NCBI GenBank assembly: GCA_035540915.1
Contig: DATLFQ010000153.1
Coordinates: 1 to 17,636 of the forward strand
Length of the DNA stretch: 17,636 nucleotides
From: DATLFQ01 sp035540915
GTDB lineage: Bacteria > Actinomycetota > Acidimicrobiia > Acidimicrobiales > GCA-2861595
Direction: 5' to 3'
Positions 7,032 to 15,405 of this stretch are shown in pieces. Position 1 is the stretch's first letter. Every line of letters begins with the position of its first letter. Below the pieces are notes generated by a model. It was not told the origin of the DNA. It did not search any database and saw nothing but the letters and a program-made list of their open reading frames with translations. The translations under genes were made by a program, and so were the position numbers.

Positions 7032-8124
7032 GCTGGTCGTCCTGTCCCACCTGCGCTGGCACTTCGTCTGGCAGCGGCCCCAGCACCTGATCTCCCGCCT
7101 CGCCGCCGGCCGGCCGACCTGGTTCGTCGAGGAGCCGATCGCCACCTCGGTGGACGAGCCCGTGCTGCGCTGGGAGGCGTCCGGACCGGTCACGCGTGTC
7201 TGGCTGGAGGTTCCCGGGCCCGAACGTCACGTGCACTTCGGCGACCCGGTTGCCGCCTCGTACGGCGACCGGCTGGCGCGGCTGCTGGGCTGGCGGGCGG
7301 GACGCATCGCGTGGCTCTACACGCCCATGGCGCTGGACGTGGCCCGCGCCGTCGAGCCGTCCATGCTCGTCTACGACGTGATGGACGACCTGGCCTCGTT
7401 CAAGGACGCCCCGCCGGCGATGCGAACCCGTCGCGAGGCCCTGCTGGCCGAGGCCGGCCTGGTCTTCACCGGCGGTCGCTCCCTGCAGCGCGGCGTGGCC
7501 GCGCTCCGGCCCGACGCCCACTGCTTCCCGAGCGGCGTCGAGCTCGAGCACTTCCTGCCCGCCCGTTCGGAACGGCAGCCACGCCTCCGCCCGGTGGCGG
7601 GCTACGTCGGCGTCGTGGACGAGCGTATCGACCTCGACCTGGTGGCCGGGCTGGCCGCCGCCCTGCCGGACTGGGATCTCGAGATCGTCGGCCCTGTCGT
7701 CAAGATCGACCCAGGCGCGCTGCCGGTCTCGCCGAACCTGCGTTACCGCGGCGCCCAGCCCTACGAGCGCCTGCCGAGTGTCATGGCCGGGTTCGACGTG
7801 GCGTTGATGCCGTTCGCCCTCAACGAGGCGACCCGGTCCATCAGCCCGACCAAGACGCTGGAGTACCTGGCCGCCGGCCTGCCCGTGGTGTCCACCCGGG
7901 TGCCCGACGTCGTCACCGACTACTCCGACATCGTCGCCCTCGGCGAGGGGCCGGACCAGTTCGCCGCCGCCTGCCGGGAGGGGCAGGCCGGCCCGGCATC
8001 CGAGCGCGACCGGGTGGCGTGGCCGGTGCTGCGCCGCCAGCACTGGAACGCCATCGCCGGCCGCATGGACTCGCTGGTGGGCCAGGCGGTCGCCGCCGGC
8101 CGACTCCTCGAGGAGACGGCATGA
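7018..8124 (+). CDS. GT-B glycosyltransferase (GT1/GT4-like)
   Basis: A 368-residue glycosyltransferase with a two-domain GT-B layout. The N-terminal half begins LSHLRWHFVWQRPQHL (9-24), an opening known from bacterial group-1 transferases, and contains VYDVMDDLASF (118-128). The C-terminal half shows PSGVELEHF (171-179) at the domain linker, then GYVGVVDERIDLDLV (195-209), LEIVGP (221-226), RGAQPYERLPSVMAGFDVALMPF (244-266 region) and the nucleotide-sugar binding stretch SPTKTLEYLAAGLPVVST (276-293) with Glu282. It probably transfers a sugar from a nucleotide donor; acceptor and donor are unknown. As it lies directly before a UDP-galactopyranose mutase gene, UDP-galactofuranose is a reasonable donor guess. 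ATG at 7018 has GAGG 7 bases upstream. The stop overlaps the next start as ATGA. No membrane segment is apparent. Confidence 0.85.
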   Translation: MPTDELVVLSHLRWHFVWQRPQHLISRLAAGRPTWFVEEPIATSVDEPVLRWEASGPVTRVWLEVPGPERHVHFGDPVAASYGDRLARLLGWRAGRIAWLYTPMALDVARAVEPSMLVYDVMDDLASFKDAPPAMRTRREALLAEAGLVFTGGRSLQRGVAALRPDAHCFPSGVELEHFLPARSERQPRLRPVAGYVGVVDERIDLDLVAGLAAALPDWDLEIVGPVVKIDPGALPVSPNLRYRGAQPYERLPSVMAGFDVALMPFALNEATRSISPTKTLEYLAAGLPVVSTRVPDVVTDYSDIVALGEGPDQFAAACREGQAGPASERDRVAWPVLRRQHWNAIAGRMDSLVGQAVAAGRLLEETA

Positions 8125-9500
8125 CCGCCCCCCGCATCGTCATCATCGGGGCCGGCCCGACCGGGCTCGGCGCCGGCTACCGCCTGCAGGAGCTGGGCTA
8201 CGACGACTGGGTGATCCTGGAGGCCAACGACTACGTGGGCGGGCTGGCCACCTCCTTCACCGACGCAGCGGGCTTCACCTACGACATCGGCGGCCACGTG
8301 ATGTTCAGCCACTACGCGTACTACGACGAGCTGGTCGACAAGCTGATGGGCGGCGACTTCACCGAGCTCAACCGCGAGGCCTGGGTCTGGATGGAGGACC
8401 GGTTCATCGCCTACCCCTTCCAGAACAACATCCGCTCCCTGAAGCCCCAGACCGTCTTCGACTGCGTCAACGGAGTGATCCAGGCGCAGAAGGTCGAGCA
8501 CGACCCGACCAACTTCCGGGAGTGGATGGACGCGGTCTTCGGCGCCGGGATCACCAGGCACTTCATGGAGCCCTACAACTTCAAGGTCTGGGCCACCCCG
8601 GCCGAGCTCATGAACTACGTCTGGATCGGCGAGCGGGTCTCGGTGGTGGACGTGGAGGCCGTCCTGCGCAACGTCATCCTGGCCCAGGACCAGGTCTCCT
8701 GGGGGCCGAACAACACCTTCCGCTACCCGCTGCGGGGCGGCACCGGCTTCCTCTACGAGGGGCTCCGGCGCTTCGTCGAGGACCACCTCGAGCTGGAGAC
8801 GCCGGTGGCGGCGGTGGACCCCGTCGCCAAGGAGGTCCACACGGCCGACGGCCGCGTCTGGCCCTACGACGTGCTGCTGTCGACCATGCCGCTGAACCAC
8901 CTGATCGCCACGATGGACGGTGTGCCCGACGACGTGCGCCGGGCCACCGACGGCCTGCACTGGAGCGGCAGCCACATCGTCGGCGTCGGGGTCGACCGGC
9001 CGGCGGGGAGCAGCAAGAACTGGATCTACTTCCCCGAGCCCGAGGTCCCCTTCTACCGGGTGACCTACCTGTCCAACTACTCGCCGTACATGACGGCCCA
9101 GCCCGACCAGACGCTGTTCCTGACCGAGACCTCCCGCTCGCCGCACAAGCCCGAGGACGAGTCGACCATCGTGCAGCGGGTGATCGACGGACTCGTGGCC
9201 ACCGGCCTGATGACCGAGGCGGACCGCGACCTGGTGGTCACCACCTGGCTGTGCTCGCCGGACATGACCTACCCGGTGCCGTCGGTGACGAGGGACGCCG
9301 CCCTCGGCACCATCCAGCCGTGGCTCCGGTCGCAGGAGATCTGGTCCCGCGGCCGGTTCGGCGCCTGGCTCTACGAGATCGGCAACATGGACCACTCCAC
9401 CATGCAGGGGGTGGAGTTCGTGAACCACGTCGTCAGCGGGGAGCCCGAGACGGTCTGGATCCCCCGCGGTGAGGGCGCCGGCGGCGAGGGGATCCGCTGA
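8121..9500 (+). CDS. glf: UDP-galactopyranose mutase, eukaryote-like type
   Basis: A 459-residue FAD flavoprotein. The FAD-binding motif is VIIGAGPTGLGAGYRLQELG (7-26) with Glu34 (ILEAND). The mutase histidine loop is GGHVMFSHYAYYDE (57-70; H59). Further marks resemble eukaryotic UGM as I recall it from Aspergillus: PYNFKVWATP (151-160), WIGERVSVVDVE (168-179; R172 matches a substrate-diphosphate Arg), NTFRYPLRGGTGF (198-210), NWIYFPEPEVPFYRVTYLSN (300-319; R313), YPVPSVTRDAALGTIQPWL (384-402) and RFGAWLYEIGNMDHSTMQG (412-430). The enzyme needs reduced flavin and interconverts UDP-galactopyranose and UDP-galactofuranose. Eukaryotic UGMs are about 510 residues and bacterial ones about 370-390; this is intermediate. 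ATG at 8121 overlaps the previous stop (ATGA) and has GAGGAG upstream. The alternative, a related amine-oxidase/protoporphyrinogen-oxidase-like protein, is less likely given the histidine loop. Confidence 0.8.
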   Translation: MTAPRIVIIGAGPTGLGAGYRLQELGYDDWVILEANDYVGGLATSFTDAAGFTYDIGGHVMFSHYAYYDELVDKLMGGDFTELNREAWVWMEDRFIAYPFQNNIRSLKPQTVFDCVNGVIQAQKVEHDPTNFREWMDAVFGAGITRHFMEPYNFKVWATPAELMNYVWIGERVSVVDVEAVLRNVILAQDQVSWGPNNTFRYPLRGGTGFLYEGLRRFVEDHLELETPVAAVDPVAKEVHTADGRVWPYDVLLSTMPLNHLIATMDGVPDDVRRATDGLHWSGSHIVGVGVDRPAGSSKNWIYFPEPEVPFYRVTYLSNYSPYMTAQPDQTLFLTETSRSPHKPEDESTIVQRVIDGLVATGLMTEADRDLVVTTWLCSPDMTYPVPSVTRDAALGTIQPWLRSQEIWSRGRFGAWLYEIGNMDHSTMQGVEFVNHVVSGEPETVWIPRGEGAGGEGIR

Positions 9501-10531
9501 GGGGTGCCTACCTGCCCGGCGGGCGGCAGGTGGAGGTGCGCCACGTCGACGACCCGGCCCCCGGCGCCGGCCAGGTGGTGGTCGCCATGCGGGCGTCCAC
9601 CATCTGCGGCAGCGACCTGCGGGCCATCTACCGCGAGCATCTCGGCACCGGGCCGGAGGCCTACCAGGGCGTGATCGCCGGTCACGAGCCGAGCGGCGAG
9701 ATCGTCGCCGTCGGCCCGCGGTGCCGGCGCTTCCGGACGGGCGACCGGGTGGCCGTGTACCACATCGCCGGGTGCGGCCTGTGCGAGGACTGCCGGCGCG
9801 GCTACTTCATCAGCTGCACCTCCCCGCTCCGCGCCGCCTACGGCTGGCAGCGCGACGGCGGCCACGCCGACTACCTGCTGGCCGAGGAGGCGACCTGCGT
9901 CCCGCTGCCGGAGCCGCTCACCTTCGTGGACGGTGCCTGCGTGGCGTGCGGCTTCGGGACCGCCTACGAGGCGTTGTCGCGCCTGGGCGTGTCGGGCCGC
10001 GACGCCGTCCTGGTCACCGGCCTGGGCCCGGTCGGCATGGCCGCCGGCCTGCTGGCCAAGGCGCTCGGCGCCCACCTGGTCGCCGGCGTCGACACGGAGC
10101 CGGCGCGGCGGGCGCTCGCCCTGGAGGTGGGCGCCGTGGACGTGGTGGTGACGGCCGGCCCCGAAGCCGTCGGCGAGGTCCTCCAGCACACCGGCGGGAA
10201 CGGGTGCGAGGCGTCGGTGGACTGCTCGGGCTCGGCGGCCGGCCGGGCGACCGCGCTGGCCGGTACCCGCCGATGGGGGCGGGTCGCCCTGGTCGGCGAG
10301 GGGGGCCGCCTGGACCTCGACGCCAGCCACGACGTCATCCACCGCCAGCTCACCGTTTACGGCTCGTGGGTGACCGCCATCTGGCGCATGGAGGAGTTGG
10401 TCTCCAAGCTGGTGGCCTGGGACCTGCACCCCGGGCGCACGGTGACCGACACCTATCCCCTCGACCAGGCCGGCCCCGCCTACGGTCGGGCGGACGAGGG
10501 CACCGGCGGCAAGGTCGCCCTCGTCTTCTGA
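9497..10531 (+). CDS. Zinc-dependent alcohol dehydrogenase (MDR family)
   Basis: A medium-chain dehydrogenase that oxidises an alcohol or polyol with NAD. Counting from GTG at 9530: catalytic zinc ligands are C26 (STICGSD) and H52-E53 (AGHEPSGE); the structural zinc is held by C82, C85, C88 and C96. The Rossmann motif GLGPVG lies at 164-169, with Asp188 (GVDTE) after the second strand suggesting NAD preference. A start at GTG 9530 would cut off the first beta strand. The sequence RGAYLPGGRQVEVRHV, read in frame from CTG at 9497, supplies it. CTG 9497 overlaps the mutase stop (CTGA) and has GAGGGG 5 bases upstream; an in-frame stop at 9470 rules out longer forms, and no ATG, GTG or TTG lies between. 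I therefore prefer CTG (344 residues), with GTG 9530 (333 residues) as fallback. The substrate may be a sugar or polyol, by context only. Confidence 0.85.
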   Translation: MRGAYLPGGRQVEVRHVDDPAPGAGQVVVAMRASTICGSDLRAIYREHLGTGPEAYQGVIAGHEPSGEIVAVGPRCRRFRTGDRVAVYHIAGCGLCEDCRRGYFISCTSPLRAAYGWQRDGGHADYLLAEEATCVPLPEPLTFVDGACVACGFGTAYEALSRLGVSGRDAVLVTGLGPVGMAAGLLAKALGAHLVAGVDTEPARRALALEVGAVDVVVTAGPEAVGEVLQHTGGNGCEASVDCSGSAAGRATALAGTRRWGRVALVGEGGRLDLDASHDVIHRQLTVYGSWVTAIWRMEELVSKLVAWDLHPGRTVTDTYPLDQAGPAYGRADEGTGGKVALVF

Positions 10532-10556
10532 CGCGGCCGACCTGGTGGAGGGCCTG

Positions 10557-13355
10557 ATGGAGCAGCTGCGGTTCGACAGCCGGGGCGTCGCCTCGCTCGA
10601 CGGCGACTGGGAGTTCCATCCCCGCGACTGCGCGGTCGACGAGCTGGACGCCGTCCCGCCGCTCACCATCGGGGTACCCGGCCTGTGGGAGGCGCAGGGT
10701 CACCTGGAGCTGGACGGCGCGGCGTGGTACCGCCGCCGGTTCCTCCTGGCCGACACCTCCGGGCACTGGACGCTGCGCTTCGGCGCCGTCATGGACATCG
10801 CCGAGGTGTACCTGAACGGGACGCTGCTCGGCCGCCACGAGAGCCCGTTCACGCCCTTCGAGCTGGACGCCCGGGCCGCCCTGGTGGGCGGCGACAACGT
10901 CCTGGCCGTCCGGGTCGTCGACCCCGCGCTCGGCGACGCCGAGCACCTGCGCCTGCCGCACGGCAAGCAGGGGTGGATGAACCACGTGTTCCCCAGCCGC
11001 CCCAGCCTGTACATGACCTACGGCGGGATCTGGCAGCCGGTCACGCTCCGCCGCCACGGCCCCGTGGTGTTGCGCGAGGTGTTCGTCAACGCCGATCCCG
11101 ACGATCTGGTCGTGGAGGTGGAGCTCGAGAACCGGTCCGACGAGCCGCTGGAGGCCGGCGTCGGCGTCGCCACCCTGGGCACGGTGGTCGACCTGGAAAC
11201 CTCGCTGCCGGCCCGCGGCCGGTCCACCGTCAAGGCGGGGCTCGGCGCCACGACCGCGGCGCGGTGGTCGATCGACCGTCCGGTCCTGCACGACGTGCTG
11301 GTGGACGGGCGCAGCGGTGACCGGTCGAGCGACGTCCGGACCACGAGCTACGGGCTCCGCACCGTCCGGGTCGAGGGCGACCGGATCCTCGTCGACGGCA
11401 TGCCCTACCGCATGAAGAGCGTGCTGGTCCAGGGGTTCACGGCCGAGGAGCTGTACGCCGAGGGAAGCGACGCCGCCATCGAGCACGAGGTGCGGTCGGC
11501 GAAGGAGATGGGCTTCAACACCCTCCGGCTGCACATCAAGGCGTTCGATCCGCGATACCTCGACATCTGCGACCGGGTCGGCATGTACCTGCACTGCGAC
11601 CTGCCGGTGGCCGAGCCCATCGAGCACGAGGAGATGGGGGGCGACACGCTCCTCACCCGCCGGTGCGTCGACGCGATCACCGAGCAGGTGCGGCGAGACC
11701 GCAACCACCCGAGCATCGTCCTGTGGTCGGCCATGAACGAGTTGTGCGACGGCCGCCGCGAGGCACGGACCTGGGACCGCTACGAGGCGTTCGCCCGCAC
11801 CTTGGTGGCCGCCGTGCACGACGCCGACGGCACCCGCCCGGTCATCGAGAACGACTGGATCGAGCCCGACCCCGAGTTCGTCTACGCCTCGCCGATACTC
11901 ACCGCCCACTGGTACGGCCAGCTCCACGCCGACTACCTGGCCAAGATCGAGCAGGCCTGCCAGCGCTGGTCGGGCACCGGTCGGCCCTTCTTCGTGACCG
12001 AGTTCGGCGACTGGGGCCTGCCCCAGATGCCCGAGCTGGCCGACCCGCCCTTCTGGGACGCCCGGGCCGCCTACGCGGCCGGCCTGGCCGGCACCTTGTG
12101 GCCGGCGACCGTGGGCCGCTTCGTAACCGAGACCCAGCGCTACCAGGGCATCTCGGACCGGCTGCAGACCGAGGTGTGGCGCCGGCACGGGCACATCGGC
12201 GGCTACTGCCTGACCGAGCTGACCGACGTGCCCCAGGAGCTGAACGGCCTCCTCGACCTCCACCGGCGGCCCAAGCCGCTGGCGGTGGCCGAGGTGCGCC
12301 GGGCCAACCAGGCGGTGCTGCCCATGCTGCAGCTGGAAAGCCTCGTCGCGGCGGCGGGCCAGGTGCTGCGGGCCCGGGTCCACGTGGCCAACGACGGGCC
12401 GGCGCTGGACGACGTGGTCGTGGAGGCCCGCTTCGGCGACACGTCCCGCCCGGTGGGAATCGAGCAACTGCTGGCCGTCGACACGTCGGACCTCGCCGCC
12501 GCCTCTGTCGAGGACCGGTTCGCTGAGTCGGTGGCCGAAGTGCGGGCAGCACGGCTCGCCGCCTACGAGCCAGCCGCGCTGGGCACGGTGTCGATCGTGG
12601 CGCCCGACGTCCCGGGCAGCCACGACCTCGTGCTGCGCCTCCAGGCGACAGGCGGGGTGATCGCCGAGAACCGCTATCCCATCCACGTGGTCGATACCCG
12701 GCCGGTGGAAGCGGCCGTCCGGCTCATCGGGTCCGCGCGCTCGGCCGCGGCGCTGGCCGCAGTGGGCGCCGTCGCCGGCGACTGCGGTCCCGTGGTGGTC
12801 GGCGAAGGCGAGCTCGACGAGGCCGCCGGTCGTCAGCTGCAGGCCGAGGTCGACGCCGGTGCGACGGTCGTGGTGCTGGCCCAGGGCCCGGAGGCGGCGC
12901 CGTTCTACCCACTGGCAGTCGCCCTCGAGCCGGTCGTCACCGCCTGGGGCTCCACCGTCTTCCGGTTCACCACCGACCACGGCGCCCTACCCTCGCTGCC
13001 ACGGCGCAACGTGCTGGTGGCCGAGGACTCGACGGTCCAGGCCACCACCCTCGTCACCGGCGTTGGAGGCGACCGTTTCCCCGACATTCCGGTGGTGATC
13101 GCCTACAAGCCGGTCCCGGGCGCCATGGCCGGCACGATCGTCGGCTCGCACGCCGTGGGCCGAGGCCGCCTGGTCTTCTGCCAGTACCGCCTGTGCGAGC
13201 GGGCGATCGCGGGCGACGCCTCGGCCAGCGCCCTGCTGGCCGACGTCGTCCGGTGGGGCGCCGTACCCCGGCCCACCATGGTGCGCGACGTGCACACCAA
13301 GCCCGACGGCCGGTCGCTCACCTCCTACCGCTGGCAGCCGGAGACGGGGAGGTGA
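10557..13355 (+). CDS. GH2 glycoside hydrolase (beta-galactosidase/glucuronidase type)
   Basis: A 932-residue retaining glycosidase of family GH2. Approximate domains: N-terminal sugar-binding jelly roll, 1-165, with GDWEFHPRD and the LRFGAVMDIAEVYLNG stretch; immunoglobulin-like domain, 170-275; TIM barrel, 280-590, with VLVQGF and FNTLRLHIKAFDPRYLDICD; then more than 300 extra residues. The acid/base is Glu395 in WSAMNELCDG (codon at 11739) and the nucleophile Glu482 in FFVTEFGDWG (codon at 12000). The C-terminal part (about 715-920) reads like an alpha/beta domain of the GATase-1/ThuA type, with GRGRLVFCQYRLCERA. No signal peptide is seen. GTG at 10545 is possible, but GGTGGAGG just before ATG 10557 makes ATG the better start. 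Beta-galactosidase is favoured by the galK/galT neighbours; beta-glucuronidase or another GH2 activity cannot be excluded. It overlaps galT as GTGA. Confidence 0.88.
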   Translation: MEQLRFDSRGVASLDGDWEFHPRDCAVDELDAVPPLTIGVPGLWEAQGHLELDGAAWYRRRFLLADTSGHWTLRFGAVMDIAEVYLNGTLLGRHESPFTPFELDARAALVGGDNVLAVRVVDPALGDAEHLRLPHGKQGWMNHVFPSRPSLYMTYGGIWQPVTLRRHGPVVLREVFVNADPDDLVVEVELENRSDEPLEAGVGVATLGTVVDLETSLPARGRSTVKAGLGATTAARWSIDRPVLHDVLVDGRSGDRSSDVRTTSYGLRTVRVEGDRILVDGMPYRMKSVLVQGFTAEELYAEGSDAAIEHEVRSAKEMGFNTLRLHIKAFDPRYLDICDRVGMYLHCDLPVAEPIEHEEMGGDTLLTRRCVDAITEQVRRDRNHPSIVLWSAMNELCDGRREARTWDRYEAFARTLVAAVHDADGTRPVIENDWIEPDPEFVYASPILTAHWYGQLHADYLAKIEQACQRWSGTGRPFFVTEFGDWGLPQMPELADPPFWDARAAYAAGLAGTLWPATVGRFVTETQRYQGISDRLQTEVWRRHGHIGGYCLTELTDVPQELNGLLDLHRRPKPLAVAEVRRANQAVLPMLQLESLVAAAGQVLRARVHVANDGPALDDVVVEARFGDTSRPVGIEQLLAVDTSDLAAASVEDRFAESVAEVRAARLAAYEPAALGTVSIVAPDVPGSHDLVLRLQATGGVIAENRYPIHVVDTRPVEAAVRLIGSARSAAALAAVGAVAGDCGPVVVGEGELDEAAGRQLQAEVDAGATVVVLAQGPEAAPFYPLAVALEPVVTAWGSTVFRFTTDHGALPSLPRRNVLVAEDSTVQATTLVTGVGGDRFPDIPVVIAYKPVPGAMAGTIVGSHAVGRGRLVFCQYRLCERAIAGDASASALLADVVRWGAVPRPTMVRDVHTKPDGRSLTSYRWQPETGR

Positions 13356-14383
13356 CCGAGCGCCGCCGTGACCCGCTGACCGGCGACTGGCGCACGTTCG
13401 CGTCCCACCGCCAGACCCGGACCTTCCTGCCGGCCGGCCCGGACTGCCCCCTGTGCCCCACCCGCCCCGGCGGCTTCGAGACCGAGATCCCGGCGGCCAG
13501 CTACGACGTGGTGGTCTTCGACAACCGCTTCCCCTCGTTCACCACGTCGCCGCCGCCGCCGTCGGTGACCGGGTCGGCGCTGTACGAGGTGGCCCCTGCT
13601 CGGGGCGCCGCCGAGGTGATCGTGTACTCGGACCGCCACGACCAGACCATGGCCGACCTCGGGCCGGAGCGGATCGCCCGCATCGTGGACGTCTGGGCCG
13701 ACCGCTACACCGAGCTGGGCCGGCGCCCCGAGGTCGGCTACGTCTTCGTCTTCGAGAACCGCGGCGCGGTCATCGGCGTGACGCTCGACCACCCGCACGG
13801 CCAGATCTACGGGTACCCCGACATCCCGCCCCTGGTGCGCCTGGAACTGGACGCCGGCCTGGCCCACTTCGAGCGGCACGGCACCTGCGTGATGTGTGAC
13901 ATCGTCGCCTGCGAGCGGATGGAGGGCACCCGGGTGGTCGCCCGCAACCGCAGCTTCCTGGCCTTCGTCCCGTTCGCGGCCCGCTTCCCCTACGAGGTCC
14001 ACGTCACCGCCCACCGCCACGCCGCCTCGCTGCTCGACCTGGGCGACGGCGAGAGGCAGGACCTGGCGGAGCTGCTCGACGTGGTGGTCCGGGCCTACGA
14101 CGCCCTGTTCGGCTTCCCGCTGCCGTACGTCATGGCCGTCCACCAGGCACCGACCGACGACGGCCAGTGGCAGGCGGTGACCCACTGCCACGTCGAGTTC
14201 ACGCCGATCCACCGCACCGCGGACAAGCTCAAGTACCTGGCCGGCTCCGAGCTGGCGGCGGGCGCCTTCGTCAACGACACCGCCCCCGAGGCCACCGCGG
14301 CCGAGCTCCGGGCGGCGGTAACCCGCTCGGCCCGCCGGCCCCCGGCGTTGGCTGCGCCGGGCAAGGGTAGACCCCGGCGATGA
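13352..14383 (+). CDS. galT: Galactose-1-phosphate uridylyltransferase
   Basis: The second Leloir enzyme: it exchanges UMP between UDP-glucose and galactose-1-phosphate, giving UDP-galactose and glucose-1-phosphate. The 343-residue HIT-superfamily protein carries the active-site motif HPHGQ at 147-151, where His149 would be uridylylated, preceded by YVFVFENRGAVIGVTLD. C32 and C35 (CPLC), H96 (DRHDQTM) and H147 fit the zinc site of the E. coli enzyme. The second HIT half contains RFPYEVHVTAHRH (211-223) and HCHVEFTPI (278-286). The start GTG at 13352 overlaps the GH2 stop (GTGA), with GGAG 8 bases upstream, and gives the typical opening RRRDPLTGDW. Downstream, its stop overlaps the aldo/keto reductase start as ATGA. 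Length is normal for the family. Confidence 0.95.
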   Translation: MTERRRDPLTGDWRTFASHRQTRTFLPAGPDCPLCPTRPGGFETEIPAASYDVVVFDNRFPSFTTSPPPPSVTGSALYEVAPARGAAEVIVYSDRHDQTMADLGPERIARIVDVWADRYTELGRRPEVGYVFVFENRGAVIGVTLDHPHGQIYGYPDIPPLVRLELDAGLAHFERHGTCVMCDIVACERMEGTRVVARNRSFLAFVPFAARFPYEVHVTAHRHAASLLDLGDGERQDLAELLDVVVRAYDALFGFPLPYVMAVHQAPTDDGQWQAVTHCHVEFTPIHRTADKLKYLAGSELAAGAFVNDTAPEATAAELRAAVTRSARRPPALAAPGKGRPRR

Positions 14384-15405
14384 CGCCACTGCGACCGCTG
14401 GGCACGACCGACCTGCTGATCTCGCCGCTGGGGCTGGGTGCCTGGGCCATCGGCGGCGGCGAGTGGCAGGGCGGGTGGGGCCCGCAGGACGACGCCGACT
14501 CGGTGGCGGCCGTCCACCGCGCCGTGGAGCTTGGCGTCAACTGGGTCGACACCGCGGCGGCCTACGGGCTGGGCCGGGCCGAGGAGGTTGTCGGGCGAGC
14601 TCTCGCGGCGCTGCCCCCCGCCGACCGCCCGCTCGTGTTCACCAAGTGCGGGCTGGTCTGGGAGCCGGGGGCGCGTACGGTGGCCAACGTCCTGGCGCCG
14701 CAGTCGATCCGGCGCGAGTGCGAGGACTCGCTGCGCCGGCTCGGCGTGGAGGCCATCGACCTGTACCAGGTGCACTGGCCGTCGCACGACGGCACGCCGG
14801 TGGAGGACTCCTGGGCCACCATGGCCGCCCTGGTCGACGAGGGCAAGGTGCGCTTCATCGGCGTCAGCAACTTCGAGGTCGACCTGCTCGACCGGTGCCA
14901 GGCCGTGCGCCGAATCGACAGCTTCCAGCCGGAGCTGAACCTGCTCGTGCGCCAGGTGGCCGCCGACACCCTGGCCTGGTGCCGGGCCAACGGCACCGGC
15001 GTGATCGTCTACAGCCCGATGCGCTCCGGCCTGTTGACCGGCCGGTTCGACGCGGCGCGCGCCGCGTCGCTGCCCGAGGACGACTGGCGGCGCGGCCATC
15101 CCGACTTCTCGGGAAAGGGCCTGTCCGCCAACCTGGCGCTGGTCGGCCGGCTCCGCCCGGTGGCGGCGCGGCTGGGCTGCACGCTGCCCGAGTTGGTTGT
15201 GGCCTGGGCCCTGGCCTGGGACGGGGTGGACGGCGCCATCGTCGGCGCCCGGCGGCCCGAGCAGGTCGACGGCTGGGCCGGTGCGGCCGGCGTCGTCCTG
15301 GGCGACGACGACCTGGCCGAGATCGCCGCCGCCCTGGACGAGACGGGCGCAGGCCGGGGGCCGACGACGCCGGACCGCCAGCCGGTGGCGTCGCCCGCCG
15401 GGTGA
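14380..15405 (+). CDS. Aldo/keto reductase
   Basis: A 341-residue NADP(H)-dependent oxidoreductase with the (alpha/beta)8 fold. The catalytic tetrad is complete: Asp57 (NWVDTAAAYG), Tyr62, Lys89 (VFTKCG) and His132 (LYQVHWPS). Other family marks are GLGAWAIGGG (18-27), VRFIGVSNF near 155-165, and the phosphate-grasping end region AIVGARRPEQVDGW. Members reduce aldehydes and sugars or oxidise aldoses. By its place between galT and galK it may act on galactose or a related sugar, but that is inference. Its start overlaps galT (ATGA) and its stop overlaps galK (GTGA), so it is almost surely translated together with them. An AAGGG at 14363-14367 is a somewhat distant ribosome-binding site. Confidence 0.9.
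   Translation: MTPLRPLGTTDLLISPLGLGAWAIGGGEWQGGWGPQDDADSVAAVHRAVELGVNWVDTAAAYGLGRAEEVVGRALAALPPADRPLVFTKCGLVWEPGARTVANVLAPQSIRRECEDSLRRLGVEAIDLYQVHWPSHDGTPVEDSWATMAALVDEGKVRFIGVSNFEVDLLDRCQAVRRIDSFQPELNLLVRQVAADTLAWCRANGTGVIVYSPMRSGLLTGRFDAARAASLPEDDWRRGHPDFSGKGLSANLALVGRLRPVAARLGCTLPELVVAWALAWDGVDGAIVGARRPEQVDGWAGAAGVVLGDDDLAEIAAALDETGAGRGPTTPDRQPVASPAG

Noticed and set aside
7311..8120. Extension of the mutase gene upstream to give 729 residues
   Set aside because: The added part is an out-of-frame, Arg/Pro-rich reading of the glycosyltransferase gene. The FAD motif begins just after ATG 8121, which has its own ribosome-binding site.
7920..9428. 502-codon minus-strand frame over the mutase gene
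   Set aside because: Antisense shadow; composition dominated by Val, His, Gly and Asp with no recognisable domain.
10350..12980. Very long open frame (876 codons) on the minus strand
   Set aside because: It is antisense to the dehydrogenase and GH2 genes. Its translation is low-complexity, His/Val/Gly/Arg-rich, with no domain motif. This is the usual mirror frame of GC-rich coding DNA.
13193..13351. Extension of GalT upstream to 396 residues
   Set aside because: The extra residues are an out-of-frame reading of the GH2 C-terminus. GTG 13352 gives the family-typical opening.
14463..15401. Extension of galactokinase to 647 residues or a fusion
   Set aside because: The upstream part overlaps the whole aldo/keto reductase in another frame and is Arg/Gly/Pro-rich. 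The GTGA overlap at 15402 gives a normal galactokinase.
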